In this document: positions 8,515-17,589 of the stretch, piece after piece | Numbering within the stretch: the first letter of the stretch is position 1 | Layout: every line of letters starts with the position of its first letter | Virus record (IMG/VR): IMGVR_UViG_3300023112_000103 | Location: 1 to 22,026 of that record | From: a virus | DNA length: 22,026 nucleotides | Reading direction: 5' to 3' (one strand) | The notes under the pieces: model-generated | Seen by the model: the letters and a program-made list of their open reading frames with translations, nothing else | Told to the model about the DNA's origin: nothing | Database searches by the model: none | Made by a program: the position numbers and the translations under genes

Positions 8515-11500
8515 CTATTCGGTCTCCAATTTTAGTTTATTTGCCTGAACAAGCGCAGCTGTTTGACCTTCTTGAAAAGATTTTTGCTGCTTTGACTCTG
8601 TAGAACTCAAAGAGTTGGCAGATGGGATGTCCGTAGTGGGATCTGGCGGCAGTGTGTTTTTCGAAATGGGTGATTGAGTCTTGAGAGTGGCATTCGGGAT
8701 TGTTCCATACGAAATTTCTGCATCCATTTTTGCGAACTCCACCATTGAAAAATAATCGTATGGCCAATTGTAGCTAAATTCGCTAGTTGTGGCTTCCTTT
8801 GGCGGACTTACCAGTATATTATTCCAATAATCTGCCTCAGCCCTTTGTTTTACCTTAAAGACCATCCACTTCACTTTCTTCTTAAGGTCTTCGTTATCTA
8901 AAAGCTCGGTTGTTAAAAGAGGGTGAGTGATAGAAGAGGTAGCTTCTTTAAACTCTGTTCCAAATCTAGGGGCTATATTCTGCCACATACACGATAAGTC
9001 AAACTTGTTAAAGGTGTGATCAAATTCAAAAATATACATGGATACTGGCTTTGCCCCCAAGTTTCTAAAAAAGTCAAATTGAGGGGGGAAGACATACTTA
9101 TCTTTCACGAGAAGAGCCATATTAATGATGTCCTGACTAGCATCTGCACCGAACATTGCTAATGGGGAACGCTCTTGCAGGGGAATTGAGGTGTGGAAAG
9201 ACCCCACGGTAGGGATGTCGAAAAACTTCCTTTGGACTCTTGCACTGCTCTTTCCCTTCGCGATATCTGCGGCTAATTCGGTATAAAACGGAACTGCGAC
9301 GATTGCCTCATATACGGTTTTTTCCTCCGAGATATTTCCTATTTTTTTACTTTGGGAGCTGTTCTTGCCAGCAAAGCCCACAATTTCAGCCAACGATCTG
9401 GATCTGTTAATATTGAGATATTTTGCGGAAATATCCGACTGGGTTGCCCTCTTGTCTAACCAATCTTCTGGAATAGGACCAACTTCCAAAAAGATTCCCT
9501 GATCTTTTTCTGGAATCGTGCCAAACTGATGCCATATGCCTATTGGAGTTGTTGTTTGTCCTCCGACACCCGTCCATGGGGTACTCCCTGTTGTTGGCAG
9601 TGTCAATCCAGTAAGATATCTGTAGAAAGGTATGGAATTCGAATAATCCGCTTTCCCAAAAGGTCCAAAATTCAATACTGGTGTTTCAAACTTAGTCTGA
9701 ATTGCCCATGCGGGATTGTTAGTAGCAGGATCGACTTCGGATTGCACAAATTTCTTCCCCATTAGATTAATTGAAGATGTCAGTTGCATCGCATAATTGT
9801 TGACACTCGCGCTGTGCATGGGATAGGCTGCTGCACCTGTGTCTCCACTTGGCCAAGTGTCAGGGTCGAGACCGTCTATTCTCCAGCAGATTTGTTCAGA
9901 ATTCGCCTGAATGTCCTCAAGGGATGGAATTCCTCCACTTGCGGGAGTATAAATAAGATCGATCCAAGATTCTCCACTATAATAAGGTGGTGTGTGAGTT
10001 ACATTGTATCCGTATAGGGCATCAGTAACTTCTTGTCTGTTCCACAGTCCATATCTAGGCGCGTCGAGGGTGGCGGATCCGCAGGTAGGATCAGGACCTC
10101 CAAATATCCCCCTGAACTCTGGAGTTCTTATGCTACCACTAAATGAACCCGTACCGGCCATTGGCGGACCAAAAGCACTAGGTCTGCTGTACATATTTAG
10201 AGTCGCCATTCTATAATTATTTTCGACATCTCCAACAAAATTCAATCCTGAGTTATCCGAATAGTATTCTTGCGGGGTGGTCCAATCGGATATTTCTCTC
10301 TTTACACCGGTCATGCTTCTTCTGATTTTTACCCTCATTGCATATGAAACACCTGCATTTACGGGAGAAAAGTCGCTCTCTTGCTTACTATCCAAACTAG
10401 TAAGTTCCTCACCTTTTAGGAAAAATTTGGTACTTTCTCCCAAGAAATTACTGATTGCCAGTTTGTAGTCGTCATTGCGAGTGGACTCGGCGATTATGGT
10501 AGAATATATGCTGTTAAGAGAGCAACTTGGGTGCGGCTCCATATCATAAAATTTTATGTCCTTCAACAATGTCGGGTCCAATATTGACTCAAACGGAACT
10601 CGGTAGTGCCATCGTCCGGAATCTGAAGTCGCTGGTCCAATAGCATAATAATCACTATAATCTTCTGGAGCAGGTGGTGTGACGGTGCCGCTATTGTTGA
10701 AATACTGCACCGTCGTAAAAGACCCCGTATACACAGGATAATCGACTGCAATTCCAGATTTAATTGTATTATATAAAATGCCAGGAGAGAATAATGGTGC
10801 CAAGATTGGACGCATCTTTAAAATTTCCGATGAAGCATCGGAACCTTCTGTTCCTGCAATTTTATCTTCGTACACTTCTGTGAATTTTTTAGCAATTTGC
10901 AATGTTCTTTCGGCGGGATAAAATCCGTCATATGGAAGAAACTTCATCAATGCCTTGCAATAAAGAGTCAGGTTTTTCGGCATATCAAAGTCGTCGTGGT
11001 CGTCAGAAACAATTTTGAAATTCTCCATAAAATCAGAAAAAGAATAAATCCTATAGAATTCATCTTCAGAACTATTTCTTGGTGTTATTTCTGAAATTTG
11101 TACATCGTATGTGTCGCCCTGTCCGGCAGTATCTGCATAGTCAACCACCTGAGTGTTGTTTACATTTACTCCGAAAATTGAAAATGAAGCCGTATTTTGT
11201 GCTAAGAACCCGTCAGCATCTTCTAAATATTTGTTCACATGATCGCTTATTCTAAATTCTGGCACAAGAGACATATCCTTATTTTTTAGCCTCATGTTGT
11301 GTACATATTGTTCGTATTTGTCGTAGAATGGTGTCGACGGGGAAGAAACAAATACACCATCTTCCATATATCCAGATTGCTCATGAGCTTCAAATTTTGC
11401 ATTTCCTCCAAAAATTGAAACATATCCGAGATCATTGAATTGAGAAGACCCTGGCCAGGAAGTCGTTCCTGGCATCTCTTCTGCGGATAGATAATGCACA

Positions 11501-14500
11501 TCTTCCAAGATTGTATTATAAATCCACCTTTGGCCGCTAGGCGGGCTGGAACATCCAGCTTTGGTGAGGAACCAAGGATTTATTGCCCACGGATCGATTA
11601 CAGATAAACAAGACCCAAGAGTGTGTTTCCTTGCATATATTGGAGCTGGCTGCAGAGATCCGGTATCTCCAGAAACTCCGCCAATGAGTCGGTAAGCAAA
11701 GGTATAATCATTCTGAAGCTCACCTGCAGCTCCCATTGATGCACTTTCCGCTATATAAGTTGATAACCCAGTCCCAAACTGTTCTGATGTGTCAAGTGCC
11801 CAAGCACTTTGTGATACAACATATCCTTGAGAATTGGATCCTCCAAATTTAGTTTTTCCAAGTGCCGTTCTTTCCACTCTGGAGTTCTTCCAAAAATCAT
11901 TCTCGTATTCGTGTCGGGCACGGTTTCTGGAACTATATGAATTTTGAGCTGTTGGATATACTTGTTCTTGGTATGCGAAATACCCTATTCCCTGTATTGG
12001 GTTTGAAATTTCATCAAAAGAACCCTTGACATAAAATTCTTTGATAACATCATATGAGGTTTTTACATTCTCATTTGTTATATTTAAATCCGAAGAGATT
12101 AATCTATTTGAGAATAAGGTTTTTTGGTTGCCATAGGAGCTATTAATTTTTGTGTTTTCTATGGTGGAATAACCTATTTCCTGAACTGCTGTTTTTAAAA
12201 TGTGTTTTAAAGGCTTATATTTTGAGATGACTGGAGAGTCTTTTCTTATTATGAAGTCGCCATTGGTCAAATTGTAAGCAGTTCTATTCGAAGAGTTCCA
12301 TTTTCTCACAAGGGGATTCTCGTGCCCTCTCGTCTGCTTCCAACTTGGATGCTGGTATGGTCCGTTTCTCTTTAGAAGAATGGCATTCAACAGAGATGCT
12401 TTTCCGTCTCCAAAGAAAAGACCAGAAGATATCAGAGAATCATTCAAATAACTAGAGACATCCAAACCTGATTGATTATATCCTATGAAAGAGTTTATAT
12501 ACTCCTGCGGTTCGTAAACATTGTAATTTAACCAATTATATACTGTCGGGACATAATAAGATGCTGTATAGTTTATCGTCTCGTCTGGAAGTTCAGACGC
12601 ATCTGCACCAAACCTTGGAATCGGAGCAGTTGGTCCAACCACATCATAAATTACAGATACGAAATCGCTTGCTGATGAGAAGGTTATTAGATCGCCAGTG
12701 CCGTCGTAAGGGAGGTATCCGAATGTTCCGTATGACATTGCAGAAGCTGCTATCCAGGAATACTGCAGATCCGATCTGGGGATGGCATGCTGGACATAGA
12801 AGTTATCATAAACAGATGCAGTAACCGTGGTCGATCCGGAATCTTTCATTTGCCTAATTGTATTTCTGTTTACCTGATACATGCTGCCGGTGCCAGCATA
12901 ATTTAGCGAGTTAACTACGGATGGTCCATTTCCGATGTCAAATGTGTCGGAATAAAAGCCAAATTGATTGACATGTGAAGCCAATAAGAGGTTATTGATA
13001 TCCCGCACGGGAGTGTTTCTATAGTTTATGTTGTTATATGGTGAAAATTCTGCAGCTTCTGGGTCAAGTGCTGGTCCGCCGTCTGAGTCACCGGCAGTGT
13101 CTGGGGATCCTGGAGATGAAAAGCGGTTAACGAAGACATACTCGGTCCTGCCGCGTTGGGGTTTTGTATAGTCAGTCATGCCAGCGACAAATGGCGATGG
13201 GATTTCCTCAACACTGAAGCCGCCAGCCTTTACGAAAGCGGAATTATTTTTTGTTCTACTGACCGTCTGAACGATTTCATAGTCTTTTGAATAGTTTCCT
13301 AGCCCATATGTAGCAGTGCTGTCCTTAATATTCTTAATATTCAGCAATCTTTTTGCTGTGAGATCCCTATAGTGAGTCGCTCTGGGGTGACTTACTGGCT
13401 GGTGGATAACCTTTAAATCTGAATAGAGACCCTGAAAGTCCATTACCCATGCCTCTGGGCGGTTTAGTGGATTATCGGTGCCAGTATTTAAGGGAACATG
13501 TCTGTGCTGGTTTCCTCCGACATATTTTTCAGTGAATGGACCTTGAAGTGGCACCTCCGAGTCGATATAGGAATCAATATGTAGGTTCTCTATACTGAAT
13601 GCTGGCTGGAATTCTTCGTTTATCTTCTTGTTATACCCAGAATTTACGAAAACACCGTTTACATATAAATCTCCAGTTAATACTGATATAAAAGGCGCGA
13701 AAAGATCGCCCGGTCCGGACATGTATGGGTCCGAATCTAGTTGATTCTGTATTTTGTAAGGAATTTTTATTTTTGATATAGGAGTAATCCCATCAACACA
13801 ATCTGGCGGAGACCCACCCCCTTCAATTGGAATCAAGAGTCCATCTGTAGATCCAAATTTAACAGATTTTTTAAAATTTTGTCGAATATTATTATTATTG
13901 GATGTCAAGCCAGAAGATACAAGCTCTTCCCTCTTCACCCCCATTCTCAAGGGGGTAGAATATTTTCTCGTCAAAGCAGACAGTGTAACTGATAAGATTT
14001 GCTCTTTTGCGGAGTCAACACCGGCTATTCCAGTTGCTAATGGCGGATCTTCCCTTGAGGCGCGCTCTTTCCAATAGAAGCAAGCTTCCCTCTCTGATCC
14101 AGCGATGGGGCGATGACCTGTTTTCCAGTCATAAAGCAGTTCGTTTATGCCTCGAATTCCCGTTTCTGGGTCTTCCTTTTTCATATCGACTGTGGGATAT
14201 TTATTCCAATACTTATTTCTCTCCAAAACATGGCTTTCAACCATGGTTCTTATGCCATCTTGTGTAATAGCACTCGCTGGGAACAATTCCATCAACATTT
14301 GTCCCAAAGAATCGTCTACCCACTTATAATATTCAACATATCTCTCAATATCCGGTGTATTTTCAATATTTTCGAAGAAAAGAGATCTTAATTTACCGAG
14401 AGATTTATATTCCTGTCTATATCTGTTAACTGGATCACCAATTAAACTATTAAAATCTAAAATTGTTGCGAAATAATTAATTATTTCTTCGGTTATGGTT

Positions 14501-17500
14501 GCATACATACTTTTTTCTATGCTATAGAAAAAGTTTATTGGTCTTGACTGCTTAGTGAATAGCTGTTCATCTTCAATATTGAATACTTTAACCATGTCGT
14601 ATGAATTTACCACTTCGGGAGCAACTTGTCTTCCGGCGGGGATAAATTCTACATTTATTACTGACAAGTCTTCTGGATATAAGAAATCTGCACGACCTGT
14701 GTGTTGCTTTCCTATTACATTCCCGAGCCAACCATATCTAGAGGCTATTTCAGTCGAGCCAGAAGAGTAATCCGTCACTCCGAATCCTGCATCCGCTGTG
14801 GTTGGAGAGCCGGAGCCATTGTCCGAACCAGTGATTTGGTCAAATCTCCAATGAAGGGCGAGAGTTTCCATCTGTGGAATTTCCCGATTATCCAAAGATG
14901 TTACGAAATTATAAGTATTTTGGTATGGAGATTCTTGTCCAAAGTTATCAGTGTCTCTCGCATGGGATTTTATTGTGTTATCGCTAAGATAGCTCGTCCA
15001 ATATCTGAAATTCGAAACCTTGATATCACTTCCATGAATAACACTTGAGCCTGTGAAGTTCGGCCGGTGAGCACCGACATAAATTCTTTTTGGTTTATTC
15101 AAGTATTTATCACCATCTGTAGTGACTGTAGTGCTCAGGGAAACTTCATTTTGTACAGTATCCATTACCATATTTACGGCGTAGAGTTCCACCAGATAAT
15201 CAGTGTTGGACGAACCCGATACTAGATTTGATTGTTGTTTTTCTGGACTTACTCTTGCGGAAATATTCCATTTTCCGTTATTATATAAATCTTTTACCGT
15301 ATCGCTGACCAACTCTATTCCGTAATAAGAACTTGTCAACATTAGACGACCATCGGAAAGGTTTCCGTTAAGATCTGGTCTTATGGCATAAACTTGTAAA
15401 TCGTAATCTGGAGAACCCCATGTGAAATTCGTCGGGTCTGTATCGTCTGCTGTATGGAATCCAAATATAGAAGAGGTTTGAAATGGTGTGGGATAATACA
15501 CATTATTTTCAGATACCTTCTTTTTTGGAAATAATACCTCGATCTCCGCAGTAAATGAAGTGTAGTCCTCTAAGTCTGAGTTAGAAGCCGAAATAAAAGA
15601 TACAGAATCTGGAACTATAGACGAAGTTTGTTGATATATTGTTGAATAGAATGCATCGGGGCGATAGAAATCCACAAACCTCTTTTTAGATGTTGCGAAG
15701 CTGTAATTTTCCCTCAAATCATATGTTAGATTATTGGCATATGCATTAATTTTAATTAATTTCTCATCAATACCATAGCATCTCATGACATTTCGAAATG
15801 ATTTTTCAGTTCCCTTTGATTTATAAATGTCAACAACATTATTATAAATATTTTTATAAATTAAGTTCTTTGTTTCAAAAAGGTTCTCCAAAAACTCCTT
15901 TCCCTCATCTCTTGAGGAAATTTGATTCAAAACGGATGCATCTGCGAATATTTCAGGTGTTAAGAAGCCAACATTATCCAATAATTCATCAGAAAAAGGA
16001 ATTTCTTTGTTGCTAGAGCTTACATATGAAATATTTTTTAGCTTATTTACTTCCCCTATTTGTAAAAATAATGTATCTAAGTAACTCGACATTACTTGTG
16101 TTAAATCTTTTAGACTTCCATCCTGATCGCTGTCGGCTTGAGTGATCCAATTCGGGAAACTGTCATATAGAGAGGTAGTGTTCTGATAATCATGATATGA
16201 ACCAGATGATGCCATTTCAGAAACCAATGCCTGCACGGCGGGATGTTCTGAATATATAATGGGATCTAAAAATTCTGATGAGGCGGCGTTGGCTTCAACC
16301 ATGGCTGAAGAAGTATTTCTGGAGTTTACAGTGTATCCGGTCCATGTGCCATTTGTTACTCTACCAGAATAGTCCAAAACTGAAGAGTCTATGGTGTTGA
16401 TTCCCGTAATCCCTTCATTAAATTTATAGTATACACCTAAATCAGCATTAGAAATATCAGTATTTGTTCCACCATAAACTTGTGTAAACCACTCTCGGCC
16501 AATTTCCTGCGAAGTTCTTTTTGATTTCCAGAAGCGGAATTCATCGAGAGAGCCAGAAAGCTTTCCCCAACCCTTATCGGCATATTCAGTTGACGAAACA
16601 ACTGCTGGACTCGTTAATGCTCCGATATTTGCTTGGAGGGCACCCGTAATTTCACCCAAGTTCGGGCTTCGGGCTTCTGTTTCTGCGAGTTCCCCATTGA
16701 TATAAAAGTCTGTTTTAATTGAGGCATCGTCATTGTAGATTCGAAAGGCATAATGTGAAAATGTGTCAAATGACGAAGTTGTTAAAGTTGTTCCAAAGGA
16801 TACCTCCTCAAACGGAGCAGTCGCTCCGGACTGGACTGTTAAAATAAATGGCGATGTGCCAGATGTTCCAGTAACTTGGAGAAGTATTCTTCCGTAAGAG
16901 GCTGCCGAGGAGGTAGTATTGTTCCAGAGGTCAAAAATTACTTCTTTTTCTGTTTTTGTGTTATCAAAATTTTCTTTTTTGAACCAAAATTCAACAGTTA
17001 CTCCATTGTCGAAATTTGTTTTTAGATTGCCCTCTCTTGTTCCCGTGCCCTCATATCCAGCATTATCATAGATGTCGGTATCGTATTTGTTCGAATCTTC
17101 AAATGTGGAGCTTATTCTTTTACCAAACATCCCCTCAGATGCCGTATGTGGTCCTCCAAAAAAATTAATGTATTCTTTAGTGGTTGGTTCTCCGTAAAAG
17201 CTTGTAGCCACCGTTGGGGCGGTCGTAGAGGCACCCCACCCGTTGGCAGAAAGCTGAATATAGCCGTTTGTTCGAGGATATTTGTTGTCCAACATCCACA
17301 GATCAATATATGTTGATTCATATGTATATTGTTGCTTTTCTTTTGAGGATCCATCATATGGGTAATCCTCATAAATGCGAGTTATTGCATCGCGATAGTA
17401 TTTTTCAGCCGAACCGTATCGTGCAAAGTTTTCAGGCTTGGAGAAATCTACCTGTGGGATGGAGCGGTTTCTGTTTTTCCAAGTTACAGAAACATTTTCT

Positions 17501-17589
17501 AAAGATTCCCCGTCATCTCTAATTTTTTTTGGCTTCTCTGCGAAGACGGAGTAGGGTGTGTCTCCGTCAAAAAGATTTCTTATACTCAT
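8515..17589 (-). CDS. Giant virion protein, 3024 aa, two LamG-like units around a GpI/gp7-like segment
   Basis: The start is taken as ATG 17589, which overlaps the upstream TGA as ATGA and has AGGA 10 nt upstream; TTG 17613 would add eight residues. An N-terminal linker (1-185) leads to a LamG/concanavalin-A-like domain at about 190-370 (VTVEFWFKKE ... LSGSLDEFRFWKSKRTSQE) and a YYKFNEG...DYSG tail. Next is a helical segment at about 545-630 with IYKSKGTEKSFRNVMRCYGI, resembling the KGT helix of P2 GpI-type tail proteins, the counterpart of T4 gp7. A second LamG-like unit spans about 675-890 (GKWNISARVSP, RIYVGAHRP, VSNFRYWTSYL) with its own HWRFDQ tail. Residues 1000-2960 are unrecognised but well folded in appearance, with YVGGNQHRHVPLN at about 1356. 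The last 60 residues are Pro/Ser/Gln-rich and probably disordered. It is three times the length of T4 gp7 (1032 aa). It probably forms part of the wedge and its outer shell. Confidence 0.88.
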   Translation of the reverse strand: MSIRNLFDGDTPYSVFAEKPKKIRDDGESLENVSVTWKNRNRSIPQVDFSKPENFARYGSAEKYYRDAITRIYEDYPYDGSSKEKQQYTYESTYIDLWMLDNKYPRTNGYIQLSANGWGASTTAPTVATSFYGEPTTKEYINFFGGPHTASEGMFGKRISSTFEDSNKYDTDIYDNAGYEGTGTREGNLKTNFDNGVTVEFWFKKENFDNTKTEKEVIFDLWNNTTSSAASYGRILLQVTGTSGTSPFILTVQSGATAPFEEVSFGTTLTTSSFDTFSHYAFRIYNDDASIKTDFYINGELAETEARSPNLGEITGALQANIGALTSPAVVSSTEYADKGWGKLSGSLDEFRFWKSKRTSQEIGREWFTQVYGGTNTDISNADLGVYYKFNEGITGINTIDSSVLDYSGRVTNGTWTGYTVNSRNTSSAMVEANAASSEFLDPIIYSEHPAVQALVSEMASSGSYHDYQNTTSLYDSFPNWITQADSDQDGSLKDLTQVMSSYLDTLFLQIGEVNKLKNISYVSSSNKEIPFSDELLDNVGFLTPEIFADASVLNQISSRDEGKEFLENLFETKNLIYKNIYNNVVDIYKSKGTEKSFRNVMRCYGIDEKLIKINAYANNLTYDLRENYSFATSKKRFVDFYRPDAFYSTIYQQTSSIVPDSVSFISASNSDLEDYTSFTAEIEVLFPKKKVSENNVYYPTPFQTSSIFGFHTADDTDPTNFTWGSPDYDLQVYAIRPDLNGNLSDGRLMLTSSYYGIELVSDTVKDLYNNGKWNISARVSPEKQQSNLVSGSSNTDYLVELYAVNMVMDTVQNEVSLSTTVTTDGDKYLNKPKRIYVGAHRPNFTGSSVIHGSDIKVSNFRYWTSYLSDNTIKSHARDTDNFGQESPYQNTYNFVTSLDNREIPQMETLALHWRFDQITGSDNGSGSPTTADAGFGVTDYSSGSTEIASRYGWLGNVIGKQHTGRADFLYPEDLSVINVEFIPAGRQVAPEVVNSYDMVKVFNIEDEQLFTKQSRPINFFYSIEKSMYATITEEIINYFATILDFNSLIGDPVNRYRQEYKSLGKLRSLFFENIENTPDIERYVEYYKWVDDSLGQMLMELFPASAITQDGIRTMVESHVLERNKYWNKYPTVDMKKEDPETGIRGINELLYDWKTGHRPIAGSEREACFYWKERASREDPPLATGIAGVDSAKEQILSVTLSALTRKYSTPLRMGVKREELVSSGLTSNNNNIRQNFKKSVKFGSTDGLLIPIEGGGSPPDCVDGITPISKIKIPYKIQNQLDSDPYMSGPGDLFAPFISVLTGDLYVNGVFVNSGYNKKINEEFQPAFSIENLHIDSYIDSEVPLQGPFTEKYVGGNQHRHVPLNTGTDNPLNRPEAWVMDFQGLYSDLKVIHQPVSHPRATHYRDLTAKRLLNIKNIKDSTATYGLGNYSKDYEIVQTVSRTKNNSAFVKAGGFSVEEIPSPFVAGMTDYTKPQRGRTEYVFVNRFSSPGSPDTAGDSDGGPALDPEAAEFSPYNNINYRNTPVRDINNLLLASHVNQFGFYSDTFDIGNGPSVVNSLNYAGTGSMYQVNRNTIRQMKDSGSTTVTASVYDNFYVQHAIPRSDLQYSWIAASAMSYGTFGYLPYDGTGDLITFSSASDFVSVIYDVVGPTAPIPRFGADASELPDETINYTASYYVPTVYNWLNYNVYEPQEYINSFIGYNQSGLDVSSYLNDSLISSGLFFGDGKASLLNAILLKRNGPYQHPSWKQTRGHENPLVRKWNSSNRTAYNLTNGDFIIRKDSPVISKYKPLKHILKTAVQEIGYSTIENTKINSSYGNQKTLFSNRLISSDLNITNENVKTSYDVIKEFYVKGSFDEISNPIQGIGYFAYQEQVYPTAQNSYSSRNRARHEYENDFWKNSRVERTALGKTKFGGSNSQGYVVSQSAWALDTSEQFGTGLSTYIAESASMGAAGELQNDYTFAYRLIGGVSGDTGSLQPAPIYARKHTLGSCLSVIDPWAINPWFLTKAGCSSPPSGQRWIYNTILEDVHYLSAEEMPGTTSWPGSSQFNDLGYVSIFGGNAKFEAHEQSGYMEDGVFVSSPSTPFYDKYEQYVHNMRLKNKDMSLVPEFRISDHVNKYLEDADGFLAQNTASFSIFGVNVNNTQVVDYADTAGQGDTYDVQISEITPRNSSEDEFYRIYSFSDFMENFKIVSDDHDDFDMPKNLTLYCKALMKFLPYDGFYPAERTLQIAKKFTEVYEDKIAGTEGSDASSEILKMRPILAPLFSPGILYNTIKSGIAVDYPVYTGSFTTVQYFNNSGTVTPPAPEDYSDYYAIGPATSDSGRWHYRVPFESILDPTLLKDIKFYDMEPHPSCSLNSIYSTIIAESTRNDDYKLAISNFLGESTKFFLKGEELTSLDSKQESDFSPVNAGVSYAMRVKIRRSMTGVKREISDWTTPQEYYSDNSGLNFVGDVENNYRMATLNMYSRPSAFGPPMAGTGSFSGSIRTPEFRGIFGGPDPTCGSATLDAPRYGLWNRQEVTDALYGYNVTHTPPYYSGESWIDLIYTPASGGIPSLEDIQANSEQICWRIDGLDPDTWPSGDTGAAAYPMHSASVNNYAMQLTSSINLMGKKFVQSEVDPATNNPAWAIQTKFETPVLNFGPFGKADYSNSIPFYRYLTGLTLPTTGSTPWTGVGGQTTTPIGIWHQFGTIPEKDQGIFLEVGPIPEDWLDKRATQSDISAKYLNINRSRSLAEIVGFAGKNSSQSKKIGNISEEKTVYEAIVAVPFYTELAADIAKGKSSARVQRKFFDIPTVGSFHTSIPLQERSPLAMFGADASQDIINMALLVKDKYVFPPQFDFFRNLGAKPVSMYIFEFDHTFNKFDLSCMWQNIAPRFGTEFKEATSSITHPLLTTELLDNEDLKKKVKWMVFKVKQRAEADYWNNILVSPPKEATTSEFSYNWPYDYFSMVEFAKMDAEISYGTIPNATLKTQSPISKNTLPPDPTTDIPSANSLSSTESKQQKSFQEGQTAALVQANKLKLETE
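15808..15822 (-). other. KSKGT motif of the GpI/gp7-like helix
   Basis: These five codons (residues 590-594 of the giant protein) encode KSKGT. They follow a run of helical residues (NLIYKNIYNNVVDIY) and precede a basic helix ending in a CYGI turn. In P2 GpI-type tail proteins a comparable 'KGT then helix then small-residue turn' is seen. I use it as the main evidence that this part of the giant protein occupies the wedge position next to the gp6/GpJ-like protein. The match is by eye and short. Confidence 0.45.

Noticed and set aside
14007-14391. Cluster of overlapping plus-strand frames of 60 to 92 codons
   Set aside because: They are antisense to the giant gene, overlap one another in different frames and show no domain-like sequence.
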